From Sthenelais limicola (Eukaryota; Annelida; Polychaeta; Phyllodocida; Sigalionidae), in NCBI GenBank assembly GCA_942159475.1, contig OW804094.1, positions 133,782,755 through 133,846,754 of the forward strand: a stretch of DNA of 64,000 nucleotides. Direction: 5' to 3'. Below are positions 14,330 to 29,500 of the stretch, piece by piece (position 1 is the first letter of the stretch; each line of letters starts with the position of its first letter). The position numbers and the translations under genes are program-made. The notes under the pieces are model-generated. The model was not told where the DNA came from, did not search any database, and saw only the letters and a program-made list of their open reading frames with translations.

Positions 14330-14590
14330 ATGGGTCTGGTAGTCAGAAAATGTTCAATCTGCAGTCCTACATATTTAACAAATTCTGTTAAGTTAGGCTG
14401 AAAAAATATGTCTATACTAGGTATATCTGAGTATATTGACCAAAACAATAAATCGGTTCGATTATGTTAAAACTGTATTTTCAAGGTATCCCCCCCAATA
14501 AATGTGGGTTATTCATATAGAACTAGACCCATGAGTTATTTGAGAGGATTGGGGAAGACAAATTGTACATTTTCTGACGACTTGACCCAT
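14330..14590 (+). mobile_element. ~240-bp inverted-repeat element, family B, copy 3
   Basis: The left end is TGGGTCTGGTAGTCAGAAAA and the right end TACATTTTCTGACGACTTGACCCA. The interior is diverged and longer than in copy 1, including a small insertion around 14470-14515. Confidence 0.65.
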
Positions 14591-17500
14591 ATCTCTTGTT
14601 ATGCTATATATAGCAGAAATATTGTTCGAAAATGTTCGAGATGTCTATTAGTTTGGCATACATGTGTTTTTTATGCAATGATAAGCTCGCAGAACGACAA
14701 TTTAATGGGACACGAGCTCGCATTATACATCGTCTAATAGTTCCTGGAACATAGATTCACTACACATATATTACACTACATTACAAAATAAACAGCACAC
14801 TCGTGTAACCTAAACCACTGCAAGTAAATACTTTATTTTAAGAACATTTACTGGTTCGTTTACTCGAACGAATAATCAATAGACATTGGCATGCTCATCG
14901 GCGAAGACAAATCCCCAAGTGGAAGGGGAGAATTAATCCTCTTAATTCAGCGTTCACCGGACATTTCAATCAACACATTTCCCAAGCACTGAAATACATT
15001 CAAGGACTCCATCATGGATCTCATTGGGAGGCGTCTCTACCTCGCAAGATATGTACGCTTGGGCGAAATTTTCCTATGAATTAGGTTTCGGCAATGTGGC
15101 ATGGTGCTCGCAGAGCACCCTCCTGCCTATAGATGGGAGGTGCTTGTTCGGTGTAGTGGCTGTGTGGACGATCTTGTTGGATCAATGGACTTCCTGTTGT
15201 CTTACAAACCGGCACAAACAGCCGCCGCAGAGAATCCAACGACCCACTCGTTCTCCTCCTCAACATTCGTCTATGGGAGACGGCGTGGGGCAAGCAGAAC
15301 CCCTTGTGCATGCTTGGGCCGTTTATACTTGCATGGGTGTGATTTCGTATAGATAATATGGATATACATCATGTTTATGGCAGAGAAAAACGCGAATACT
15401 GCCTGCAGCAATTAGTGCCACTTGACTATTACCAGTCGATCACGAATGCAATTTGATTTAAACTCATTGACGCCATATTGCATTTATAACGATTGCTAAA
15501 TAAAAGCCCTTTTCTAGGTGTGGGCCATCAATGAAGGACATAACCGTTAAAGGCTTTTTAAAGGCCCTGGTTCCATATTTATATTTCAGGAATGGATGCG
15601 AGAGTGCTCTGGCTTCCACATCAATACAAATAGACTTACCCCTGCGCATTTAAAGGCGTATTCTTTTCTCTAAGTTTGTACAGGGAACAGTACCAACATA
15701 GTCTTAGTGCTATTCAATGCATCTGGCTAGGACCATGGCATTCTGCCACAGTCCCCAAGTCCACGTTCATTGACGCGAGCCTTGATTCAAGATCTGATTA
15801 TTATGGTTTGTCAAAGTGGATCACATATATGATTCATCAAAACGATTCAGAATATTATTAATGTTATATTAAGACACAACAATTCTTAAACACGTTGTAA
15901 TGTCCTGCTTTAAAAGGTTGAAACACGTTTTCCTGAATTAACAGGTTAAAGACTATATCAATTTTCACCGGACTCAAATTTATGCGATTGTATTTTAGAC
16001 TCATTTAAGTGAAGTATACTATCCTCTTTTAAAGTTGCTGCTTGTACTGCTCATCGATCTCATAATCTATACTTGTTTTTGTGGAGCCTCAAAACCCCTT
16101 TTTATTTAGTAAGCAATGTTATACATTTCCTTTGAAGGCTTCACATGCAAGGGGTACCATCCGTTAACAGATAGAACGTACAGAGTTCACCCAAAGCTGC
16201 AGAGATGCAGAGGAGATCATGAATATAATCCGTTACGACCTGTCTTAACCAAAAAAAAATACTTCCTGTGGCAAATCTCCTCAAATCCATCAAACAAATC
16301 TAAGCCATGGAAACCATCCTTAGTATTAAAATGTTATGATTGAAACAGAGATGGAATCAGACTGAACCCGTAGTGTAAAGTGGTGAACAACGAGACTCAG
16401 ATATTTCAAAATACTCTCCATTATCCGTCACAAGGCAGGGCGGCTATAGGGGATTTGCATGTGCCACTGCTCATGTTTGTTACAGTGCAAGCTGGGATGA
16501 ATTCTCCTTGAGTCTGGCATACACATATTTAGCAGCATTTCTATCTAAAATAGCCAAAATATGTCCAACAATTATATTTATTCTAACAAGGATCTATGGA
16601 TTCCAAGTGCATGATGGGAAAGATAAGAGACTTGTCTTATCATACCATGTATAGTACATGGCAATTTATAGTGGAGGACTGGTTATATTCCATGATGAGC
16701 AAGAATGTTTTCTCTAGTTTTTACACTGATATACAACTGCGATAATTCCTTTGCGAATCAAGATTCAACATGGTGGCTATATGCAAATGCTCTATTGAAT
16801 TATATCGGCAACTCACAGTATGGGGCATCACACTGTCATCTCCATACCATACCCACAGCTCCTATAAAGTCTCATTTTCAGCTTCACTGACCAGATCTGT
16901 AGCAGCGCTTTCAGAGGACCTCCAGAAAAATGGGGCGGTGCCCACCCCTACGGTGAAAGGCTGATGGCTTTCTCCTATGGACACTAGGAACACAGGAGAT
17001 TTATAGATAGGGTCCCCTCACGAGGAGATTGGCAGAGTCAAGCCTGTCCCGGGAAGCCATGAGCTGGTTTCAATTCCACCACATGGCTTCTTCTCACTGC
17101 TTTCCTACCCAGCTTTCCCTAGAAAGACTTGAAAGTCTTAACTATAGGAGTGTTTTAAAACCGAGCAATGATTATGTCAGTTTAGTCTGTATCTCTTTAG
17201 ATGACTGCGACAAAGACCACAAATCGTCATCAATATAAATATGCAATCTTTGAAAAGGTTGCTTGTAAATCTAATTAAGAATTTCGTCAACTCTTCTTTC
17301 TGCCTTTGCAGTTGCGCCTTCAGTCAATCACTCAATGGTCTATATGACCTGGATGAGTATTTTGAGAAACACACCATCAATCTCACTTTAGAATAATCGA
17401 ATTATTATCCCTTTTATAGCCTGCCTTAAGAAATAGAGATATTGTCAAGAAAGCCTATCGGATATCATAGTTCGTCAGCACTATGGCTTTAGGACGATGG

Positions 17501-20500
17501 AAGGCGTGCCCTATGTATGCATGCTAAGGATAAACTAATACCAAGCACCAATGGATCCATCATACAGAGATGGAGGCGATCTCTACGTATAGCGATAACA
17601 ATGAATGCCCTATTTGATAAATCTTCGGTATACTGACTATTGCAAGCACTATCCCTTGGTGAATGTAATGTCCTGCTTTCAATCACACTTCGTCCTATGT
17701 TCAATGCGTGCGTCGTCAATGGAACGGCCATCAAAACGTCAACCCGTGACCCTGGTATTGAATGACCAGCCGCACCAATCCTCTACAGTTTAGGCCTGGG
17801 TCAAGTTTGGTTCATGTGTAATATGTATTGCATGGAATCGCGTTTGAATAAATTTGAATAAGTGTCCGTGAACCACTAGAGGTGGGATCTGATTGTAGAA
17901 TTTTCAGTATAATATCGACTAAAGAATCACACATAACATATTACTACCGTACTCATATTACTATATATCTTCTCTTTCAGCCGTATAGAATACCACACTC
18001 AAAATCCGACTGGGCCCAGATTTAAGTGAGTCCCTCCAAACTGCATGAAATTAGTGGAATTGCTGCGCAACTTGTGCAATAATAACGCTCCTTCAACCAA
18101 CGTGTCAGTTAACCCGTATTTATCAAATCAGCCATACAACACGACAATTTTATCAAGGTCTACACATCTTTTGGCTCGAACTCAGTTAACAAACAGGAAA
18201 GCATTAATTTCGAGAATCTATTTGTGCTGTTCATGTATCTTTTGTGTTTCCATTGGGAACTCAGCGGAAACCTATAAAATAGCTTCTCATACTAAAACCG
18301 AGAGGCCAGATGTGCAAACTGATCGATTACTCTACATGAATATATCCGACCTAGCTTTTCAAGAATGCTTTTCTCCTCTCGTGATATTCAAATTAGCTGG
18401 ACAACAGATACTGTTACTTGAGATATTGAACTCAGCATGAAGTTTGTCTGGCAAAGGAAATGTTATTGCTTTTATATGCAATGCGTCTCTATATATCACA
18501 GAGCGAGAAAGATTGATGATTCTGTGTCGAATCATCCTTCAAACAGAATTCATTCCGACTTCAAAATGCATCGTCCGGCGAATGGAGGTATTAAAGGCTT
18601 CGAATTTCATCATGGATTAATAACCCATGGGCTGTGACACTTTTTATTACTTCGCATACAGAATGAAGGCTCCAAAATAGAGAATGGGTCTATGCATAAA
18701 CACGATTCCATCTTCCCACACGTACGAGGGCGCTTCTATTTATATGGTCAATCGAAAGAATCTTGATCAAACAATTTTTCCAGAAATGTCCCAACAGATA
18801 CACAAACATAATACTGTCTATATTAAATTTTGCCAAGTTGGGCATGAATAATAGCTATGGCATTCGCATATTTTATTTTTTTTTAAACATATCTTTATTC
18901 AGGGAATATAAGCTGGCATATGCCATAACTGTTAATGTATAAGGATCGGGCAGTCCGGTATTCCTCCCTAGCCTGAATTTTCGCTATTACATTTCAAATT
19001 TTATAAGTGTAGTGTGTGATAAACATACTATTATAACTTTCCCTCTGAGTGGGTAAGAAATAATGAGATGAAATGGTTAATGGAATAAGGATGATAATAA
19101 TAGGTTGGGAGTACATATATTAGAATAGACATATGTCTTGACAAGGTAAAAAAATAGAAAAAGAATAAAACTCTGATTCGTGCCCAAATATACGAACGTC
19201 GGAATAACTAGAATTAGAATTCATATATATAAGCACATGACTCAAATGATGTCAAGAACGTCCTTTTGCAACAAACCCCCTCTGGCAAATTGGCCCGGGA
19301 TAGTGGTGCCACTTGCTACCCATCATTCTGTTGGCAAAGCGCTGGACGTTGAAAGCATTACATGAAAACTTGATGTATCTACATCCTGACACGTATGCGT
19401 CTTTTATGTCAATGTCCACTCATAAGACTAGTAACTTTCCTATCTTTCGGAGGACCACCAATAATATATAGGGAATTGTTTCATGGACACGCAGCTCTGT
19501 TCAGGCCATTGCCGTTTATGATTATACAGTGGTGATCTGCAACACTTCTGGCACATGAACCAGAATTGTCGCAGATCATATGAGTGTATGTAGCATAGCC
19601 AATACGGCCATATAGCTTTATAATACTTCAAGGCATTTACTCAAATGAAGTAATCATTTCCAATATTCAAATTTTATCATTCCAACATTGGATGTAAATG
19701 AGTATTTCCTATTGCAACCAAGAAATGTGCGATGATGACGTCATCCACGATCCCAGCACAATTATGAAATATGAATACATTTTAGTCAAGTTCACATCAC
19801 CCAAGCTCAAGGCTACCGTGTTACTAATGCTCCTGTTTAAGGATCTTGGGTCTTGCCCTAACTGATCATATTACTCATGGATCCCAACATTAAGTTTTGG
19901 AACACCATTGATCGTGTGGGACCATGGGTGTTTAGCCACTTGCAGCCAGATGGTGTTACATCATACACAGCTTATATCCACATTTATTGCATATCTTCAA
20001 TAATGGAGACAGCGTTGCCCAATTCGACATAATGCTTACAATGACAAGGTGGTTCAGGCTCAAAATGCCCGTCTATATGTTATGCACGTGTATATCCTAT
20101 TTATCGGTCAGCTCCCCCAGCCCAAACATACATGGGAGGGGTCAGATGGCACGATGGATAGCCTCAAAATGTAATAGGTAACAACCGTTTCAAGGCCATT
20201 GTTACTATGATTGATACGTCATTATCAGCAATGGTCGGGGTTATTGTGTAATAAGTTCAGCCAGCGTAAGGCAGAATACTTAGGGACAGCTCCACCTTCA
20301 ATTGTAAATAAGATTCGTAACTGACGTAATTTGATACCATAATAAACAGGAAAATACACATTTGGAACTATGCGATTCATGTTTAAACTTATCATTCAGC
20401 ATATATAATATATACATGATCTTGATGCAAAAGATTAAGAAAATCCCGTTTCCTATAGTTTGATGCAGAGATCTAATATTTTGTGTAGTTTCGTTCTCTT

Positions 20501-23500
20501 TTGACAAATTGTATTCCTTTCCTTAAGCAAAGACCAGACGCCGATTCGAGAAGGTAATTGCCGTACAAAATTAGTTTATCCCAACCTTGAAAATAAGGTA
20601 CGCCATGGCGTAAGCCCTGTCCCTAATTAGTCGGATTTTCCAATGGTATTAGCGGCATCAGTGTCCAATAGAAAGACAGGATATTTTGAAAATTCAATAA
20701 CGAGGGGAATGTACATGAAAAAAAGATGCAAGAATGTCTATAGGTATGTATTTGTATTTAAATATTTTATTCAGCATTGAGCATTATGTAATACACTATT
20801 CTCAGAACAAGTTGGTTTACATATACAAAAGACAAAATAATAGGAAAAGCAATACTCAAATACGTGGAGTTTATAGAGATAACAAATTTGTAAAAACCAT
20901 AACCTAGGGCTGTGTCACTGAATTCGACATACAAAAATAGAATTGTCCAAGGTGACACTTCATACACAAAAGGGTCAATTTCTAGGTATTGACAATCGAC
21001 CCGGGAGATCGGAAAGTGCAGACATCAATATCAAATCAACTCAGTTGGATCAACGATGTCCCAAATTACTTTTCTAGTCTCAAATGACTTAGAACAAATC
21101 TTTTTTACTGCCTCCTTGAACATCTAAGGGTCTTCAGCTAGTATAATATTCAAAGGTAAGATATTCCAGTATGATTTTATTATCCCAAAGAGACTAGACC
21201 CCGACCTTTCTACAATCAGACGTTGGTCGCGCATATATATGGTATTCATGAACGGGGTCATCAAAAGTATTACACGATTTGAAAAAGATTATGTGAGTAG
21301 TATGTTATGCCTAATACATGGATTTAATGTGGATCATTTTTATGTCAGTGAACTCACATTTGATGAACCATCCCTCATTTAAATAGTTGAGAAAATGTCT
21401 GTATAGTAGAACAGGACTATTAGTTATGTTGACTTAAATCTCATTCTAATTTACTTGTGTTATTTTAAGACTTTAAAGATAAAAAATCAAAAGAAATAGG
21501 GACAAGCCGGCTAGAACAAAATATTCAGTAGAATTAAGTTGTATAAAGCCTGTTGATACTTCTTGATGAAATTAATTTCTATGATGTTATAATTGCGAAA
21601 TAAACGGGCAAGGCAAAGGTTTTTCCGAAACCGTATGTTAAATGTAAATATTTCACAGGATCATTGTTTTAGTAACTTGCATGATAGCAATTAGTTTGTA
21701 AAGGTGATTTCCTTAATACCCTGTAACTAGTTTACTCTAGATTATTCTTTTTGTGTTACTTATCTGAAAGTATTTTAGATACAATAATGATATTGTCCAA
21801 ATGCATTTAATATTTTGCTATATATATTGTGTTATACATGTATTATTTCCAAACGAGGAAGGTCCTAAATTCACCGCATCATATGAGGACATGTTCCCAT
21901 GGAAGGAAACACCCCGACACATATTATATCGCACTTGATGAGAAAATCATCAATGAACAAACTAAACGATACCATCCCATGGCAATTTTCTAGAACGGAT
22001 TTACCAAAGCGAAAATAGATAGTTTTCGTGGATTACTTTCTACTTCTTTTCTCAGTATTGGGAAAAGATGTACTGTCTGTAAATAAAGACTTTAAAAAAT
22101 ACCCTTCCACTGGTCTTTGCGAAACCAGCAGTTGCCTCCGACGATAGCTTCAGCCAAAGACTATCAGTATAGCACTAGCATTTCTGAATCCCACGACTCT
22201 TGAAAGTCATAGATAGTTGAAGCCAAGGCTCGGCGCTGGGGACAGACGCCCCAAGGAAGGCGCAATGAGCACATATTAGAATGCAGTTTATATACAACTC
22301 TATTTCTGACCGCCTAGACATCGTTAAGTTAGCTTTCCTTTTATTCCAAGAAGCCAGAATTTGAGAAGGGTTATAACAGTCGAGTGGATTAAACAAATTG
22401 GTCCTTTATGTTATATCTGATAACAAGATATTGATATCTCTATAATAATGTAAGTTATTCAGGCGAGTGCAGTTAACTCTTCAGCCTAACTTGCTATTTT
22501 GTATCCGATATGGGTAATATACCAGTGAGAAAACATATAAGATTATATATATTTGTATAACATCCTTTTTCACCTAAATGAGCTTCTGTTAATCAATATT
22601 ATATAAAGCTGAGAGCAGCAATTACAGCCGTGATGCTTATATGAATAGAATGAAATATAATATATAAAGATTGTTGCATCCCACTTTCTTTTAGGTTTAA
22701 GAGAATCAAATCAATTACCGCTGCAAGGATGTCAAAAGCGAGGAGGAAGCGCCTCTCATAGTTTGACATAGCTTTGGATTAAATCTGATGTGTAGGCGTT
22801 TTTGTCGGAATGCAGTGGCTGTATTTCGATTGCTCCTTGGAATGATCTGTGACACACCTGAATGCTAAGCAGGCCATGGATTCCTGCATTTGACGTCACA
22901 AATGCTGGAAGGCAGGGGGTTAAGGGGTGCGGGTCATTTAATCTGAATTGCGAAAGGCTTTGGATAGCTTTGTTAGTTTGAGAAAGTTTGATATGAGCTA
23001 GGAGCAACCTTCAGCATTGAAGGAATTGGTAGGATGGATGATTTACTTTTTTGTTTGTGTCAAGATACGATTTGGCGCACTGACGGGAGACGAATGTCCT
23101 GCATGGTGAATTGAGTTCTGAATAGGATATTTACTTTCCTTCAAGTAGTGTAGGTTTTGCCCCTGTCCAATAAAAGAAAGGTAGTGGCACAGCAATGTTT
23201 CATTCGGATGTTTATTGTTTAAAGAAAAACTAAATCATTTGATGTTACGGAAGTGTTGGTTAACCAGCGATTCTCCTTTCCAATTAATTTCTAAAATGGT
23301 ATATCAACGTATAGCCCGTGGTTAATAGCAAATGGAGCGTCTAGGACGTCCCTCGCCGGGGCTGTGATAATCAGCTGTTTGCAGCCGACTCGTTAAAGTG
23401 CCTAGCCTGATGGTACTGTATGGGGACGCCATATTGAATCTGCATAGGAATGTGCCTCTAATTACCATCTGATGTATAAGAACCATACATCATCCATCGA

Positions 23501-26098
23501 GTTCGTACAATAGATATGTATGCTATAAAACTCGAGTTTCCTTCAGCATTATGGTAGTATTATTTCTGTTGGTAGCAATTATGGGAAAAGTGGGCATTCC
23601 TCAGGGTTTATCAAATATTATTTTCTAAAGGGCTTTTATTTAGCATGAATGGATGGTTAATTTCGATAGATCTGTTACAATTGCGTATCTCAGAGTGCAG
23701 AGAGTAGTTTCGCAGTAATTTTGATGTATGGATCAATTAATATATATTACAATCACGCCACACCTAAGCCTGGACGAAGAGCCATTTCCCAGTGCAAGTG
23801 GGAACGGCCCGCCTCGATGGGGCCACTAATTTCCAAGAGAGATAAAGGTTATCTAGGAAAACCACATCAGACCTATTGATCTTAGTTGTCCTCATCTGGC
23901 CAATACCCCCGCTTGCTGCTAAAAAGGAAGTATGGATGACCTTTTGTTCTATAGATGTCGCACATTGGGCCGTGTAAAGGTTATCTCTGTCAACATTGTT
24001 ACATTGATTTCCCATGGTGTATGGAAGATGATCTATTGTCCCGGATACTGAATGCACATCCTCGTTTCCACTCTTATATATGTCGTACATTGACTTCCGA
24101 TTGACTAAATAGCCCACACAGATCTGTCTACACAGCAGGAACCTATTCTTTAAAACTTTGGAGGAAGAACTATCCAATTAGTATTACTTTATAGACAATT
24201 AACCCCTGACTCGTTCATGCAGTGATACTGGACCATTTCCTTTGCACCGGCATATTATGTATAGGAAGAGTGACGAGACTGGCCAAGCAAATTGAAAACA
24301 CATGAACATTCTTATGCAGTACAGTTCCTGGGCATGGCATAACTATCCATAAGAGTATTGCAGCTGTGAGTATGGTACGATGACTTGTAGTTCCCTTGGG
24401 GACATGGGCGGCTTCCCATTGTCCTCAAAGTCTTGACGGAGTATGAGTTTTCATGCCCATGAGAATAGGGCCAGCGAGCCACTTTTGCTCCTATCACCTT
24501 CCTTGCTGAAATTGGCTTAACCCCATACGTAAGGAGACATCAATTTGGGACGGCCTTGAAATAATGCATGGCAGTTGTAAATGATTTACTGTCCCAGAGT
24601 TGGCTTTGTTTCAGGGAAGGGGATACACTGAAAATGACTTGCATGCCATCATATTCCCATGCAAAATGTGTCCTCCGTCCTCCTCGTATAGTCCAAGCAT
24701 ATTTACCGTGTGAAGGGATTCGAGAAGCTTCTAAAGAAGTGAAGTTTGCCGGGAGCACTCTCCATCTATCGCACTTCATTCTGTCTGCAATTCCTTATAT
24801 ACATATAATCCTAGAGGAGTTTGATTAGAAAGTGTGTAGTATTTAGGTGGATACGGCTGTCTGCCAGAATTCAGCCGCCACTGCACGAAATCTGTCACGA
24901 CGAGTGGGAGGATTGTCGTAACAAGTCACACTGCATTCCAGTACGTATAGGATAGGAGCGTCTGTCGTTCTTGGACGGATACTTTATTCAACACTTCACA
25001 GGTCCCGTCTGAGAACCCCTGGGAATTGAGCTATAACGTCCCATTAACTTTACCAACAGTTCTAGAACAGAGATTCTCTTTCAACCGAATTCCACTGTGT
25101 CGACGTACACTATCAGACCAATAGTAATGTAAAATCTAGAATTGAGTGATGACGATGACGATTCGGTTAGTATGACAGCTATAAAACCCATTCAAAACAT
25201 GGAAATAGTTACAATAGCTAATTTCCCCCGTAGATAATGCATGTATCATATATGCAAATGTAGAGGCATCGTACACAGAACAATACGTACATATCAATGT
25301 AGTAAAGAACTATGCATAAGAGGCTAATGACATTGTCAGTCATTATCTTATAACACTTTCTACGATTCCTCATAAAAACCTATCTTTCTACGCAGCTTCC
25401 TCGCCGAGGTTTGCTAATGAGCTTTGGTACGTGCCAAACATCGTTATTCTCCACTCACACATCTTCTCATACCGAAGCTACAGTTTGCTCTTCATTTTGA
25501 CCTCAAAATGACATCTGGTGCTCATGATTATTCTTTTTGTTTTTTATCATATCAACAGGTGAGAACACTTGGCCGTCCAACGGCAGAGCCTAGGAATCCA
25601 AGAATTAATTATCAGGTTTTGTTAGTTGTCTTGAACGTAATGCTCAAGCGGGACCGCTCAGGATTCTGTTGGCTTAAGCATTGTTTAAACATGCCAACAC
25701 ACAACCATCTCCTAGATAATGCAGACACACTTACCCATATATAGCCTACAAAAGAAACTGGTGATATTCTAATTCTAAGTCAATCGGATTAAGATGCTCA
25801 TATGCTAAATGGCTTCTAACACTAACTGTGTATCAAGCGCTAGCTAAGGATGCTGGTGCGTTTGTAATATTTGAAGACCTATAGCTTTTTGGGGGTTATA
25901 TAAATGCAGTTTAAAAGCCCCGTCTCCTTACAGGGTCAGTACCCTGCTTGTGTGTATTCCGTCTCCCTGATAAGGGTGCCAGAATCCAAGCGACTCATCT
26001 GTCCCATCGGTGCAAAAGGCCCATCCCATCCCATTCCTTAGGAGAAACTCTTTACCCAGAAAAAAGAACAATGATCAAATGCCATTGCAAGGACTCAC

Positions 26099-26101
26099 CA
26101 T
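26099..26101 (-). CDS. CALM: Candidate calmodulin start-codon exon
   Basis: On the minus strand the sequence is gacATG|GTGAGT, an ATG directly followed by a perfect donor, which is what a phase-0 start exon coding only Met1 needs. Among the minus-strand ATG-GT sites I noticed between 12616 and 26101 it has the best donor (the next, at about 16647, is GTATGA). It implies a 13.5-kb first intron. Untranslated upstream sequence in this exon is expected but its start is not visible. Confidence 0.4.
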
Positions 26102-26560
26102 GTCTGTGATTTGTACCTAGTTAAATATCCACAGCTACTGTTGTCTGTCTAAGCAATGCACACGAAGATCTGTGTATGATGGATGTGGCAGACTTGATGT
26201 CCTCCTTTGGGCAGTCTGGTACGTGGGAGCCGAATGCACGCATATAAAGCCACTGTCCCATTCAGCCTGTTTCCCTCCAACAACTGCAGCTTCCCTGCTG
26301 CTGCTGTACTTTGCCTGCAGCTGCAAGAACCGAATGGACGCTGTGTCGCCATCTGAGGAGGGCACCAACTGAGCATGCGCCAACTGCAGTAGTCTCCTAC
26401 TGCAGTAGGATGTATAGCAAGTGGACTTCTCTGATCCTGTATGGTCTCGATTGCCCTATTGCGGTAGCGTATCAAACCATCCCGCCATTAGCAGTCTCTA
26501 CACATCCTATCCAAATTGATCCCCCTGGAATCTTTAGTACAGGAATAGCCATCCGCTAAC
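26102..26560 (-). promoter_or_regulatory. Candidate calmodulin 5' UTR/promoter region
   Basis: The stretch is richer in GC than its surroundings, with CTG-rich sequence at 26290-26330, a 10-bp perfect hairpin at 26383-26406 and GCATGCGC at 26373-26380, which resembles an NRF1 site. No TATA box is evident on the minus strand. The assignment depends on the start-codon exon above. Confidence 0.25.
26383..26406. repeat. Perfect hairpin, 10-bp stem, 4-nt loop
   Basis: ACTGCAGTAG, loop TCTC, CTACTGCAGT. It could fold in RNA from either strand; its function is unknown. Confidence 0.8.
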
Positions 26561-29500
26561 CCCCTTGCAACATATTCCAATTTCCTTTAATATCACAATA
26601 CAGAAAAGCACCCTCCAAGGTGGACATGCCCATACTTGAATATACTACGCTTGCTTAGAGGCCCTTTTGTGGAAGCCAACTCCTGTCCTACGTATTGGTG
26701 GTACAGTGTGCTTAGGGCTTCGAATTAGGGTGGCTCTGCATACTAAAGTGGGCCTCGGCTTCCCTCTGGGTAATTCTTTGGCAGGGCCATTCTGATGTTG
26801 ATTTCATAAAGGTTTATCATTGCTGTACGAGCTTGAATGACCTTAAGGCTTGCCTAATGCAATGACGTTGCTATTGAGCTTTGCTCCCTTTCTAATACGT
26901 GGTAAGCCTTTCCCTTTATACATGAAGGGAATTAGGGTTTATTATTCATTTTTATTACTTGCCTGGTAGTAACTTTTCTGTGTTTTCGTGACACTTTTCC
27001 GAACAATGAGGCTGATCATATGGCCTAGATCATAAACCATCTGTTTTATCCCGGATGGATACATGAGCGCTTTAAATGATAATCTCAGTATCACCATATT
27101 GTATTCTATCTGGAATTCAATATCTTCAGGTTTTGAAGCAATGAATTTGTAGTTAGTTAGTTGAGGCCAAAGGAATGCTCATTTTGGTACGATTCCACCG
27201 AATTTCGTGGATTTTCTCACGCGCTTTCATTATGGATCATAGTGCATTTTGCTCCGAGGTGGATCGATTTACTGGCTATGATATCTGAACTCTAAATTAA
27301 ACTCTTATCTCGATCGAAGCACATCCCCAGAGAGACGCTATCTTACACCAAGATTCATATAAAAGGCAGAAGCACTGCATTCCGAGGTTATCTAATTATC
27401 AAACAAATAGTCTCCTGGCAACCCACTGTTAAAAAGGTATGGAACACTTTGCATTGAAAATGTAATGGGAACTTCTATGTGCCTGGCGGGGAGTGCCACA
27501 GTGGTCTACACAGATAACCTTTCTAATCACATAGAAATAAAGGTTGTTGTCGTCTAAGAGACACATGTGTTCTCAATGCAGAACAATCACGTCTCTGGCG
27601 AAAAAGGCCCTGAGAAATCTTAGAAAGAGGAATTAATATTTCATGATGGTAGTGCGTGCTCCTTATCGAATCAAATTTGGTTCTAAACTCGAGCTACCCT
27701 AGCTCAATTTGGCGAAAACTGTTGTACCGCCTCAATGTTCGTTTAGCACTCTTTCTGTCCCAATGATGAATATTTAATGATAATTAATCTCAGGCCGTTT
27801 AAATTGAATAGCAATCTCTACTGTCATCGTTATAGTCGTGAGCCCACTTGAGCGATGGAACCAAGGGGCCTATCAGACTAAGACTTCTTGGGGATAATGT
27901 GCGGGCAAAGACAGGTCGGGCAAGCTGTATGGGACTTGGGCGGAGCAAATAGTCAGCTGTATACCCAGCACTGTGTTCACCATTTCTCTCTTTTGTCCAT
28001 CTGCAGCCCTCGCTAATTAATGATGCCCTCTGGGATTTGCTGGGGTCGGAGGCTGGTCCGTTTTGTATAAGTGAACCTTGCATATACGTATGTAAACCTT
28101 ATTTCCTCGCCAAGATTCTGAAAGAGAATGGTGGGATCTTCTGCAGACAGGAGTCAATTTTCTCGACAGTTAGTAAGGGATGACTTATTGTGAATGGTGT
28201 TTAGTACGCATTTCCGTACCAGTATTCCCATTAAGACCTATAATAGGGAGGATAAAATATGAGCAAATAAGTCCATGAGACTTCGTACCGGAGGCCCTTT
28301 ATTTCAGCACAATATATCGACTACAGAAAAGCGATAAACAATATTTCTGCATGGCGTTCCTTACATATATAGACAAAAAGACTGGTTGCATGCAGATCTT
28401 GAATTCAAGTTTCACACATGTATGAGTTTGAAGTAGGAGACCGGCGCTTGGCAAGCTTTGGCAGGGAGGTCATTTATGGGCCGAAATATCGGACCTTTTT
28501 GGGTAACCCTTTAAAAAAAGGTGACATCATATTCGGATCCATATATCTGCTCCATAATACATAAACAAATAAAGGGGTTAAGAGATTCCAGGGAAATATT
28601 CATGGGAATAATGGGAATAATAGAACAATTTATGCATTTTATTTAACAAGTTTACTCAAATTTAAGGTTTAATTTTATTGATCCCTTATTTGAACGATTA
28701 CTTCCTAGATGTCTTAGCTTTTCTCTATTATGTATATATGTAGTATATAGGATTATAGTAAATTCACAATAGATTTGATAGATGTCGATGAATACCAACG
28801 TGAAATATTGATATCTTTTGAGTAGGGCTATCATTAGGAAAGGCGTAAGGTAAACGGATGGACTGGCTCGTTGATCCATAATAAAAAAATGATTCCCTAA
28901 ACAGATGTACTCCAAAGAAAAACTTAAACCACGTGTCTGGCTTGCTGAGTTAGCAAGCATGTTATCTTTGTGGGATCTTCTGACTCAGCCTACCTAACAG
29001 GCGCAACCTAGGCAAAAAGTAAGTGCTTGAACCAAAGGTCACGATGCCGATTTGGACACTTAATTGCTCTTCCTCATTTCCTGAAGCTTTTGTGATCAAC
29101 TGAAAGATGACTTAATTGCCTTTCCATTTTGTGCCCAGACCCACTCCGTTCTTGAAAATATCACCGCCTATAGACAGTTCGATGTAAATGCAGTCTAGAA
29201 TTAAGAAATTTATGGTACTGATCGAGTTAGTCTCTCTTTAAACTAGTTGCCTTTGTTTTTTATATGATCGTGAGTAAGCACAATTTCACAGGCTCTTGTG
29301 CATGACATGAAACAGCGGACTTTTTAATTTATAACAAGCCCTTCATTGTTTATAACACGCGATGAATAACACCTGAGGGTTGGTTGAGAGAGGTTTTTGG
29401 TAGTGGACAGTCACAGCAACCAAACATTAACTCTGGTGTTGAATCTACTTGACAATAGATAATATAATATGAACAATTCTAAACCAGGATATGAATAATA

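Larger units (their letters stand above)
12616..26098 (-). other. Long non-coding stretch, probably calmodulin intron 1
   Basis: No supported exon lies here. It holds a family A element (13935-14110) and a family B element (14330-14590). The frames at 15024-15356, 18045-18440 and 23764-24177 have no recognisable similarity and no matching splice structure. Its status as one intron depends on the start-codon exon at 26101-26099. Confidence 0.4.

Noticed and set aside
15024..15356. Overlapping frames on both strands in a GC-richer patch
   Set aside because: Three competing frames with unrelated, random-looking translations; no splice-bounded exon.
13641..15650. Possible minus-strand micro-exons with GTTAGT or GTAAGT donors at about 13646 and 15640
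   Set aside because: The implied exons are 9-31 bp with poor acceptors and no protein match.
18045..18440. 131-residue plus-strand frame in the putative calmodulin intron
   Set aside because: No domain, no conserved motif and no supporting splice or start context.
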